NCBI RefSeq assembly: GCF_003663845.1
Contig: NZ_RCCA01000001.1
Coordinates: forward strand, 4,402,001-4,466,000
DNA length: 64,000 nucleotides
DNA from: Chryseobacterium sp. 7
Lineage (GTDB): Bacteria > Bacteroidota > Bacteroidia > Flavobacteriales > Weeksellaceae
Direction of reading: 5' to 3'
The notes beneath the pieces are model-generated. The model did not search any database. It saw only the letters and a program-made list of their open reading frames with translations, and was not told the DNA's origin. Positions 9,338 to 15,529 of this stretch are shown in pieces (positions within the stretch are counted from its first letter, which is position 1; each line of letters starts with the position of its first letter). The position numbers and the translations under genes are program-made.

Positions 9338-9359
9338 TTATATATCAAAAAGAAGAAAC

Positions 9360-9653
9360 ATGAAAAAACTCATTGCTGCGGCTTCGTTTACTGCTATTTT
9401 GCTGGTTTCCTGTACGCCGAAAGCTTCTACATCCGCTGCTACTGCCGGAACATCTACATCTACTGCAGAGCAGATTGCTCAGGGGAAGACGATTTTTGAA
9501 AACTCTTGTGGAAGATGTCATAAACTTCCGGATCCTACGTCACACAATCCTGTACAATGGGTAGGAATCATGAATTCTATGGCTCCAAAGGCAAAACTGA
9601 CGGATGAACAGCACCAATGGGTTTATGATTACATTGTTTCTGTGAAGAAATAA
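9360..9653 (+). CDS. small c-type cytochrome lipoprotein
   Basis: A 97-aa single-haem protein. The signal peptide ends in a lipobox with Cys18 (LLVSC), then a Ser/Thr/Ala-rich linker leads to the haem site CGRCH at residues 50-54. The Met in NSMAPKAKLTDEQ is a plausible sixth ligand. It should be anchored in the envelope as an electron carrier; no oxidase or reductase is adjacent. It is followed after 19 bases by a close paralogue, so the pair is a tandem duplication in one transcript. Confidence 0.88.
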   Translation: MKKLIAAASFTAILLVSCTPKASTSAATAGTSTSTAEQIAQGKTIFENSCGRCHKLPDPTSHNPVQWVGIMNSMAPKAKLTDEQHQWVYDYIVSVKK

Positions 9654-9672
9654 TCATCAAATAAAATAGGGT

Positions 9673-9960
9673 ATGAAAAAACTTATCTTAACCGGTATCG
9701 CAGCATCAACATTTCTGGTATCATGCGGACCAAAAAGTGTGGCTGTAACAGGGCCAAAGTATACCTCATCTGAGCAACTGGCACAAGGAAAAACCATTTT
9801 CGAAAATTCCTGTACAAAATGCCATAAGCTTCCAGAGCCTACCAAGCATGACGATAAGGGATGGATCAACACTTTAAGCAGAATGGCTCCAAAGGCTAAG
9901 CTTACTGATGAACAGCATCAAATGGTGTATGATTATCTGATCTCTGTGAATAAAAAATAA
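9673..9960 (+). CDS. small c-type cytochrome lipoprotein, paralogue
   Basis: A 95-aa second copy of the preceding gene: lipobox Cys18 (FLVSC), haem site CTKCH at residues 47-51, and the shared core QLAQGKTIFENSC and RMAPKAKLTDEQHQ. The linker after the lipid anchor is different and shorter. The residues after the haem site (LPEPTKHDDKGW against LPDPTSHNPVQW) show that the two copies have diverged. A large hairpin element starts at its stop codon. Confidence 0.88.
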   Translation: MKKLILTGIAASTFLVSCGPKSVAVTGPKYTSSEQLAQGKTIFENSCTKCHKLPEPTKHDDKGWINTLSRMAPKAKLTDEQHQMVYDYLISVNKK

Positions 9961-10089
9961 GACTGCCTCAAAATTGTCATTCTGAACGAAATGGAATGAA
10001 GTGAAGAATCTCACGCTTATAGTTATCAATGAGATTCTTCCTTCTTCATAATTACAAAAGTCAAATCATGTGACTTTTGAGTCAGTCTT
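9959..10089. repeat. compound hairpin element (intergenic repeat/possible terminator)
   Basis: Three nested or competing stems. The outer arms AAGACTGCCTCAAAA (9959-9973) and TTTTGAGTCAGTCTT (10075-10089) match at 14 of 15 positions. Inside are GAAGAATCTCA (10003-10013) against TGAGATTCTTC (10030-10040), and CAAAAGTCA (10055-10063) against TGACTTTTG (10071-10079). The last stem shares bases 10075-10079 with the outer stem, so both cannot form fully. The core TCATTCTGAACGAA resembles a common intergenic repeat of this phylum. It separates the convergent cytochrome and TPR genes. Confidence 0.65.
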
Positions 10090-10117
10090 ATTATTTTTAT
10101 TATAACTCAAAAACAGA

Positions 10118-10624
10118 TTATTCTGTCTTTTTTACGGTTCTTGTTCTGGTTACTTTTCCTTTAACCAGATTTTCTCTTTCTTCAATAACTTCAAGGGCAG
10201 GGCGGTTATAAGCAAATTTTTTAGCTTCTTTAAGAGTTGCCAAAGCTTGTTTGTATTCAAATTTTCTTTCCTGCAAAAGAGACAGACAATTCAGGATTTC
10301 CGACTTATCAATTCCCTTTAGTTTCAAAGAAAACTCAATTAATTTTTCTGCTTCTTTATAATCTTCGTTACTCAAAAGACACTCAATGTAATATTTAGGA
10401 GTATTGATATTTCCGATATTACTCTGCATGGCTTCATCAAAGTATTTCTTTGCAGTTTCATAATCTTTCAATTCTTCCGAATACACTCTTCCCATCAGAC
10501 AAAGGCTGTCTGCATCTTCTGGTTCGTAGGATAAGGCATAGTTCAGTGCATCCATGCACTCCGCAAGGTTGAAAGGAAAGTAGTCCAGCGCTTCAAAATA
10601 ATATTTGCTTTTAGTTAAGGTCAT
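10118..10624 (-). CDS. TPR-repeat protein, last gene of the RNA-repair operon
   Basis: A cytosolic 168-aa helical protein, with no signal peptide, built of tetratricopeptide-like repeats (ALSYEPEDADSLCLMGRVYSEEL, YETAKKYFDEAMQ, YKQALATLKEAKKFAYNRPA). The C-terminal tail is basic (KGKVTRTRTVKK). The ATG at 10624 is preferred; an ATG at 10645 is also in frame and lies in a near-repeat of the same sequence. Either start overlaps the end of prfH (stop at 10611), so translation is coupled. It is probably an adaptor for the neighbouring ribosome-rescue proteins, by context only. Confidence 0.75.
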   Translation of the reverse strand: MTLTKSKYYFEALDYFPFNLAECMDALNYALSYEPEDADSLCLMGRVYSEELKDYETAKKYFDEAMQSNIGNINTPKYYIECLLSNEDYKEAEKLIEFSLKLKGIDKSEILNCLSLLQERKFEYKQALATLKEAKKFAYNRPALEVIEERENLVKGKVTRTRTVKKTE

Positions 10625-11309
10625 TTCTGTAGTTTTTAAGGTCATTTTTCAAGGCATTTCTTTGTTTTTTGAATGTCTTGTCTTCATAATTCTTTTTAAA
10701 ATCTGTTCCTGAAAATGTACGAACCGGATTTCCGCGTTCTACCTGCATTTGAAGAAACCAGGTATCTTTCAGTTTTCTTTCCAATTGCTGAATATAAACT
10801 GCCATTACCTTTTCTTTGAGTCTGGTAACGGATAGTTTTTTATTCTCCAGCTGGGAACGGGAGTCCTGTACAAAAACAGTTGTATTGGTAGGAATATGAG
10901 TTGCACGTACAGCAGTATTCACCTTGTTTACGTTTTGTCCTCCGCTTCCCTGACTTCTCGCTGTCTGAAACCGGATATCTTTTTCATTGAAATCAATCAT
11001 TTTTATATTTTCCAATTCAAAAATTCCGATAAACCAATTGCTTCTTTTATGCAGTTTCCTGAATGTACTTTTCCCAATCCAGCAGACGCTTCCCAACCAG
11101 CTTTTTAAAAACGAGGTCAGCTCTTTTCCTTTTAAAAGCAGGGTTACTGATTTTAATGTCAGATTTTCATCGCCGTTTTCACGATGAATGATTTCGTATT
11201 CTATTGTATTATGTTTTGCCTCTTCAAGAAAGGTCTTCAGAACTTTGGCTACCACCCATTGGCATTCTAAAGGTCCTCTTCCTGAAGTGATCTGTATTAA
11301 TTTTTCCAT
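10611..11309 (-). CDS. prfH: PrfH-type peptide chain release factor (ribosome rescue)
   Basis: Release-factor homologue lacking the stop-codon recognition domain of RF1/RF2. The 232-aa protein starts with the PrfH-type ITSGRGPLECQW segment, continues with GSVCWIGKSTFRKLHKRSNWF, and has the peptidyl-tRNA hydrolysis motif GSGGQNVNKVN with GGQ at residues 123-125. PrfH with RtcB2 is known to rescue and repair ribosomes cleaved in the 16S decoding region. Here it lies 3 bases after a nucleotidyltransferase gene and in the same operon as an RtcB2-like ligase, which supports that role. Confidence 0.92.
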   Translation of the reverse strand: MEKLIQITSGRGPLECQWVVAKVLKTFLEEAKHNTIEYEIIHRENGDENLTLKSVTLLLKGKELTSFLKSWLGSVCWIGKSTFRKLHKRSNWFIGIFELENIKMIDFNEKDIRFQTARSQGSGGQNVNKVNTAVRATHIPTNTTVFVQDSRSQLENKKLSVTRLKEKVMAVYIQQLERKLKDTWFLQMQVERGNPVRTFSGTDFKKNYEDKTFKKQRNALKNDLKNYRNDLN

Positions 11310-11312
11310 TTT

Positions 11313-11858
11313 TTATGTTGGCATTTTGCTTAATAAAGGGTGTCCTATTGGATCTTTCCCCTTTTGTAATAACTCTTTTGCAGCCATCACTGCCCAGCAT
11401 TTATCGCTGGAATGAATATTTCTGTAAAAAGAAAGTAAAACCTCAGGATTCACAACAGTAAAACCATTAACTTCAATAGTATCAAGATCATCTTCTTCAA
11501 AGAAGTCAATAGTAATTCTGTGAAATTTATCGTTTTCAAGTTCTACCGTTTTTTCATACCTCCGAAAGTTTTCTTCACTCGGCAGATGGTCATATCGGGT
11601 CCAGACTTTCTGGAATCCCTCCTTCTGAAGAATAATAACAACTTCTGCTACATTTTCTTTTTTTACAAAAACATCAATATCCTTGTGGTCATGCGCATGC
11701 TTGTATTCCGTATGTCCTTTTTCCGACATAAAATGCCATGCCCATCCTCCTGATATAATGATTTTATTTTTTAATTTATCTAAAATTTCGAGTCCTGACT
11801 GAATTCTGAATTCCGGCCAGATTTCACCGTATCTTTTTATATTATGTGGTGCTCCCAT
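11313..11858 (-). CDS. nucleotidyltransferase-fold protein within the rtcB-prfH operon
   Basis: A 181-aa protein resembling small Pol-beta-superfamily nucleotidyltransferases of the aminoglycoside adenylyltransferase (ANT(2'')-like) type. The active-site helix motif SGGWAWHF is at residues 36-43 and the metal-binding DID motif at residues 60-62 (HKDIDVFV). A further acidic patch, IDFFEEDDLDTIEV, is in the C-terminal half. It sits between rtcB and prfH, only 3 bases before prfH. It could add a nucleotide to RNA or to another substrate, or be an antibiotic-modifying enzyme; the substrate cannot be told from sequence. Confidence 0.75.
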   Translation of the reverse strand: MGAPHNIKRYGEIWPEFRIQSGLEILDKLKNKIIISGGWAWHFMSEKGHTEYKHAHDHKDIDVFVKKENVAEVVIILQKEGFQKVWTRYDHLPSEENFRRYEKTVELENDKFHRITIDFFEEDDLDTIEVNGFTVVNPEVLLSFYRNIHSSDKCWAVMAAKELLQKGKDPIGHPLLSKMPT

Positions 11859-11886
11859 TTTTTTATTTTTTTAATTGAACATTTCA

Positions 11887-11917
11887 AACCTTATAGGTTT
11901 TAGAAACCTATAAGGTT
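11887..11917. repeat. perfect 14-bp palindromic hairpin between rtcB and the nucleotidyltransferase gene
   Basis: AACCTTATAGGTTT (11887-11900), loop TAG, AAACCTATAAGGTT (11904-11917). There is no T-tract on the minus strand after the stem, so it looks like an intra-operon processing or stability element, or a mobile palindrome, rather than a terminator. Confidence 0.7.
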
Positions 11918-11933
11918 GTAAAGTATTAATTGT

Positions 11934-13325
11934 TTATCTGTCCATTCTCACAATTCTCGGCTGGAATGTTCCCAGGATATCTACCAGTTCGCTCTGTGCA
12001 TTCATCACTTCATTAATGTCTTTGTAGGCCATAGGCGCTTCTTCTGCATTCCCGCCCATCAGTGTGACATTTTTAAGTTTCAATTCTTTTTTGATATCAT
12101 GCTGAGTGAATAAAGTTCTGCATTCTCCTCTTGAATGAGCCCTTCCGGCACCATGAGATGCAGAGTTCAGGGATTCAGGATTTCCTTTTCCGCGAACAAT
12201 GAATCCTTTTGCCGTCATCGATCCCGGGATTATTCCCAATTCATTTTCATTGGCAGGGGTAGCTCCTTTTCTGTGAACAATCACTTCTTTGCCGTTATGA
12301 ATTTCTTTCCATGCAAAGTTGTGATGGTTTTCTATTCTGGCTTTGACTCTTCCACCGACTGCTTTTACCAGTCTTCTGTGAATATCATCATGACAGGCCG
12401 AAGCGTAATCTCCGGCAAGATTCATGGCCGTCCAGTATTCCAGTCCAAGATGGGTACTAAGGTCCAGCCAGGCGAAGTTTTGGGCTTCTTTCGGTAACGG
12501 ACACTGTTCTGTTGCCATTCTTGAATAATACTGTGCAATCTCTGCTCCAAGCCCTCTCGAGCCGCTATGAGAAAGTATTCCCAGATATTTTCCTTTTGGG
12601 AGACCAATTTGTTTGTCTTCTTCGGTGATTTCAACTTCTCCGAATTCCACAAAGTGATTTCCACCGCCTGAGGATCCCATCTGCTTGATAGCTTTTCCCT
12701 TTAATCTCCTTAAAATCGGGATCATATCGAATGTATCTCTGTCGAAAATCTCATGGTCTATGTGAGATTTATGTGTTTCATACATCCCGAATTTGGTATG
12801 TTCGGCAAGCGCTTTTTCATATTTATCTCTTGCTCCTTCAAGATATGAAATGGGTGTATCCAAAATACTGAGGCTCATTCTACAGCCAATATCCATCCCT
12901 ACTCCGTAAGGAATTACCGCATTTTCAACAGCCAGAACTCCTCCTATTGGAAGTCCGTATCCGCTGTGGGCATCCGGCATTAATGCTCCCTGAATAGAAA
13001 TAGGCAGTTTCAAAGCTGTGTACAGCTGATTTTTTGCCTCTTCTGAAATATTGTTTCCAAAAATCTGAAAGGAAGCACGCTGTGAATTCAGCATTCTTTT
13101 TTCTGTTTTTTTGGATGAAAGCAAGGTTTCCGCAATTTGCCCGAAAGTAAGATCTTTTTCAAATTCTTCCGGATTCAGCAGGATTTCCTTTAAAAGAGAT
13201 TTTACGTGGTGAATATTCTTCGTTGCAAAATTTCTTTTCATAACTTCCAATGCTACGTTTACGCTTTGGTTATTTGGATAACCCAGTTTTAATATATCTT
13301 TTCCTTTTAGTTTTAAATTTCCCAT
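11934..13325 (-). CDS. rtcB: RtcB-family RNA ligase (RtcB2-like)
   Basis: GTP- and Mn-dependent ligase joining RNA 2',3'-cyclic or 3'-phosphate ends to 5'-OH ends. The 463-aa protein shows metal-site segments VGMDIGCRM (Cys148), GGGNHFVEFGEV (near 220-231), SHSGSRGLG (252-260), HHNFAW (334-339) and HRKGATPA (351-358). The guanylated histidine lies in SASHGAGRAHSRG (His391). The PDAHSGYGLPIGG and DIGCRM forms are those of the RtcB2 branch that accompanies PrfH. It starts 28 bases after an unknown basic protein and ends 75 bases before a nucleotidyltransferase, all on the minus strand. Confidence 0.95.
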   Translation of the reverse strand: MGNLKLKGKDILKLGYPNNQSVNVALEVMKRNFATKNIHHVKSLLKEILLNPEEFEKDLTFGQIAETLLSSKKTEKRMLNSQRASFQIFGNNISEEAKNQLYTALKLPISIQGALMPDAHSGYGLPIGGVLAVENAVIPYGVGMDIGCRMSLSILDTPISYLEGARDKYEKALAEHTKFGMYETHKSHIDHEIFDRDTFDMIPILRRLKGKAIKQMGSSGGGNHFVEFGEVEITEEDKQIGLPKGKYLGILSHSGSRGLGAEIAQYYSRMATEQCPLPKEAQNFAWLDLSTHLGLEYWTAMNLAGDYASACHDDIHRRLVKAVGGRVKARIENHHNFAWKEIHNGKEVIVHRKGATPANENELGIIPGSMTAKGFIVRGKGNPESLNSASHGAGRAHSRGECRTLFTQHDIKKELKLKNVTLMGGNAEEAPMAYKDINEVMNAQSELVDILGTFQPRIVRMDR

Positions 13326-13352
13326 TGTTTTTGTTTTAAATAACAGTTGGAC

Positions 13353-14090
13353 TTATTCGTCCAGTAAGCTTTCTGCAATTTCTGTTGCAGACATTGTGCA
13401 GGTTGCATATTTCCTGCTTTTGATAAGTGAAATATCTTCTCTTTTTCTTTTCCACGGATATGACCTGCCATAAATTGTTTTGTGGATAATTCCTACAATT
13501 TTATGCTGCCCTAAATAATCATTCAATTCTGCGCATTCCTTTTCTAATTCAAAATCTACAGGCTTATAATGGGTAATCATATTAGGTCTTGTACGCAGGG
13601 TAAATCTCCAGGATTCCGTGAATTCGTAGTAAGGCACATATATCTTTCTGGCTGAACAATATTCTTCCTGTTTCAAAAAATACTGTCTTTCCCTTGGTGT
13701 AAGACCAAACTTTGGATCATTCCAGGAATATGAAGAGATCTGCTTGAGTTTCTGTTCTCTGGCTACGTATATTCTTCGTCCGAATTTTCTTTTCTTTTTC
13801 AAAAACCGGCGGCTTTCCGAATACATATAAGTATTGATCTTCTTCAAAATTTCTTCAAAGAAATCTCCGTCTTTAGATCTCATTACATCTTCCCTTACCG
13901 CAAAGAATCTTACAAATCCTCTCTGATAAGGTTTATCCAAAGGAATCCATGGGATATTTCGTCTGATATCCCAAAGCTCATCACTACGTTGATATTTTTT
14001 TCTTATCTGCTTTTCTACATCTTTTCTAATTGCTCTTTTTCTGCTTCTAACGCTTCTGAGGCGAGAATGCAGGAGGTTATCATTTTCCAT
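13353..14090 (-). CDS. unknown basic protein, first gene of the rtcB-prfH operon
   Basis: I do not recognise the family. The 245-aa protein has no signal peptide or membrane segment and is strongly basic, with clusters such as RLRSVRSRKRAIRKDVEKQ at the N-terminus, FLKKKRKFGRRIYVAREQK mid-protein and YPWKRKREDISLIKSRKY near the end. Aromatic residues (Trp, Tyr) are frequent between the clusters. Basic patches with aromatics fit RNA or rRNA binding, which would suit a substrate-recognition partner of RtcB; that is inference from composition and position. It ends 27 bases before the rtcB start and is the first gene after the attenuator-like leader. Confidence 0.7.
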   Translation of the reverse strand: MENDNLLHSRLRSVRSRKRAIRKDVEKQIRKKYQRSDELWDIRRNIPWIPLDKPYQRGFVRFFAVREDVMRSKDGDFFEEILKKINTYMYSESRRFLKKKRKFGRRIYVAREQKLKQISSYSWNDPKFGLTPRERQYFLKQEEYCSARKIYVPYYEFTESWRFTLRTRPNMITHYKPVDFELEKECAELNDYLGQHKIVGIIHKTIYGRSYPWKRKREDISLIKSRKYATCTMSATEIAESLLDE

Positions 14091-14106
14091 TGTTTATAGA
14101 AGTCTG

Positions 14107-14146
14107 ATGTGAGATATTGGAAACCTGATTGTTTTTTATCTCACAT
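14107..14146. promoter_or_regulatory. 10-bp inverted repeat just upstream of the RNA-repair operon
   Basis: ATGTGAGATA (14107-14116) and TATCTCACAT (14137-14146) are perfect inverted copies around a 20-base loop, ending 16 bases before the first ATG (14090). It could be an operator or a 5'-UTR hairpin controlling translation. Confidence 0.55.
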
Positions 14147-14156
14147 AACTTTTAAT

Positions 14157-14174
14157 CAACTAAAACATTAGTTG
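14157..14174. promoter_or_regulatory. small hairpin in the RNA-repair operon 5'-UTR
   Basis: Perfect 7-bp stem CAACTAA (14157-14163) and TTAGTTG (14168-14174) with a 4-base loop, lying between a candidate second promoter and the first gene. There is no T-tract after it on the minus strand. Confidence 0.5.
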
Positions 14175-14206
14175 AATGGATTAATAATAGACTATAACAG
14201 TTCTGA

Positions 14207-14236
14207 GAAATATACCTCATCCTGATTTGTCTTCAA
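14207..14236 (-). promoter_or_regulatory. candidate proximal promoter of the RNA-repair operon
   Basis: On the minus strand TTG (14236-14234), 19 bases, then TATATTTC (14214-14207), one base off TAnnTTTG. It lies downstream of the leader terminator, so the operon could also be transcribed without passing the leader. Confidence 0.45.
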
Positions 14237-14285
14237 TGACACTAAAAAAGATTTCGGGGAAACTTGAAGTTTGAAATATTGCGCA

Positions 14286-14318
14286 ATAAAAAACCCGAAA
14301 TCTCTACGACTTCGGGTT
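14286..14318 (-). terminator. intrinsic terminator of the leader RNA
   Basis: Minus-strand stem AACCCGAA (14318-14311) and TTCGGGTT (14299-14292) with an 11-base loop, followed by a run of T (14291-14286). Confidence 0.8.
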
Positions 14319-14342
14319 CTGATATTTCATTGTACTGTTATT

Positions 14343-14420
14343 CTAAGAATGTACCAAACCGCGAAGCCTTACCACCATAAGTGGCAATCCAACTGTAGAA
14401 TTCTGTTTTGTTTTGAACAT
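14343..14420 (-). CDS. candidate 25-aa leader peptide
   Basis: Short ORF on the minus strand with ATG at 14420 and TAG at 14345-14343. The peptide begins MFKTKQNSTVG and contains the segment VVRLRG. The start codon follows directly on arm 1 of the leader, whose CGAAGC would lie in the ribosome-binding region, and the RLR codons lie over arm 2. There is no homology I can name; support is position within the structured leader only. Confidence 0.4.
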   Translation of the reverse strand: MFKTKQNSTVGLPLMVVRLRGLVHS

Positions 14421-14462
14421 TGCTTCGTCGTTTTTTAATTGGTTAAACTTGATTTTCAGTTG

Positions 14463-14490
14463 CAAATATATACATTTTTATGACAATCAA
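14463..14490 (-). promoter_or_regulatory. promoter of the leader RNA
   Basis: On the minus strand TTG (14490-14488), 17 bases, then TATATTTG (14470-14463), a perfect TAnnTTTG box. Transcription should start near 14457, just downstream of the M28 peptidase stop. Confidence 0.7.
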
Positions 14491-14500
14491 AATATTTTTT

Positions 14501-15487
14501 TCACTTAAGGTGAATAATGCTGAGAAAAATGGCATCAATTACCTTCGTCATCCGTTTTGTGTCCAGCGTTTCCAAAGTATCTGTGGGTTCGTGGTAATTT
14601 TTATTTCTGAAGAAAGAAGTATCTGTGATCATGAGAGCGGGAATATTGAAGTTCCAATAATTAAGATGGTCAGAATAGTCTATTCCTGCAACAAATTTGG
14701 GTGCTGAGAATGTTTCCGTTTTGAGCTGCCCTGAATCTTTGAAATTTCCTATAAAGTTTCTTACAAAAGATCCTGCTCCACTGAGTTTTTTCACCAACAT
14801 GATAAAATCTCCCTGATCACCATATACCCATGAAAGAATACCTACAGGAAAGCTCTGAGAGCCTTTTTCGTCACGGAAATAGCCTATCATTTCTACACTT
14901 GCCATTCCATAGACATCAATTTTATTATCTTTTAAATATTTTGCGTGAATATAGCTCCCCATATTTTCTGTTCTGAAATAAGGCGGTTCTTCCAATGTAT
15001 AAGCAACAAGATCTACTCTATATTTGAGCTTCTGTCCTTTCAACATTCTTGCCAGTTCCAGAAGTGCTGTAACTCCGGTTGCATTGTCGTCTGCTCCCTG
15101 CTGGTCTCCACAAACATCATAATGGGCTCCAATAATAATCCGCTTGGTATTTTCTGCTCCGAAGGAAGTAATTACATTTTTGTAAATTTTTCCGTCTACT
15201 TCATATTCCTGAAAAATGGTACTGTCGCCATAGGCAGCAAAGTTTTGATGAATGTAGTCTGCAACCGCATTAAGCTGGTCAATATTTTTATGATTTCTGA
15301 ATTTTGGAGTTTGGGTAAGTGCTGTTAAATGTTTTTTGACCAACGCTGTGTCTGCTATAGCCGGGGAACTTTGTGCTGATAGATTATTCTTCCCCGAACC
15401 AATCAGGAAAAAGCATATAACAATAAATAAGCCTACGAGAAGAAGTATTTTGCTCCTCGTAAGCTTTATAATTTTTTTCAGATTCAT
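14501..15487 (-). CDS. M28-family zinc aminopeptidase, membrane-anchored or secreted
   Basis: Di-zinc peptidase of the M28 family, expected in the envelope. The 328-aa protein has an N-terminal hydrophobic segment (residues 13-30, ILLLVGLFIVICFFLIGS). Metal-site motifs in order are GAHYDV, GADDNATG (Asp ligand), the catalytic pair TLEEPPYF, SVEMIGY, and the last His in KNYHEPTDT. It begins 42 bases after the mutase gene and may share its transcript. The substrate is unknown; Flavobacteriia carry many such peptidases for protein scavenging. Confidence 0.9.
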   Translation of the reverse strand: MNLKKIIKLTRSKILLLVGLFIVICFFLIGSGKNNLSAQSSPAIADTALVKKHLTALTQTPKFRNHKNIDQLNAVADYIHQNFAAYGDSTIFQEYEVDGKIYKNVITSFGAENTKRIIIGAHYDVCGDQQGADDNATGVTALLELARMLKGQKLKYRVDLVAYTLEEPPYFRTENMGSYIHAKYLKDNKIDVYGMASVEMIGYFRDEKGSQSFPVGILSWVYGDQGDFIMLVKKLSGAGSFVRNFIGNFKDSGQLKTETFSAPKFVAGIDYSDHLNYWNFNIPALMITDTSFFRNKNYHEPTDTLETLDTKRMTKVIDAIFLSIIHLK

Positions 15488-15529
15488 AGTTATGTTTTAA
15501 TTTCAGCGCTGAAATTAAAGCTTTTCTGT

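Larger units (their letters stand above)
14285..14457 (-). ncRNA. structured leader RNA/candidate attenuator upstream of the rtcB-prfH operon
   Basis: About 170 nt bounded by a consensus promoter and an intrinsic terminator. Arm 1 CGAAGC (14427-14422) can pair with arm 2 GCTTCG (14367-14362). Arm 2 extended (CTTCG, bulged C, GGTT; 14366-14357) can instead pair with arm 3 AACCCGAAG (14318-14310), nine pairs. Arm 3 otherwise forms the terminator with arm 4 TTCGGGTT (14299-14292). A further stem TTGCCAC/GTGGTAA lies between arms 1 and 2. A 25-codon ORF starts just after arm 1 and runs through arm 2. This is the layout of a translation-coupled attenuator; a free small RNA is the alternative. Confidence 0.6.

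Noticed and set aside
10896..11108. Plus-strand ORF across prfH
   Set aside because: A shadow frame of a clearly recognised gene with GGQ and PrfH motifs.
14091..14500. Sigma-54 promoter controlling the RtcB operon, as in enterobacterial rtcBA
   Set aside because: No -24/-12 GG-N10-GC pattern is visible and no RtcR-type activator adjoins; the sigma-54 activator at 61886 is 48 kb away in this window.
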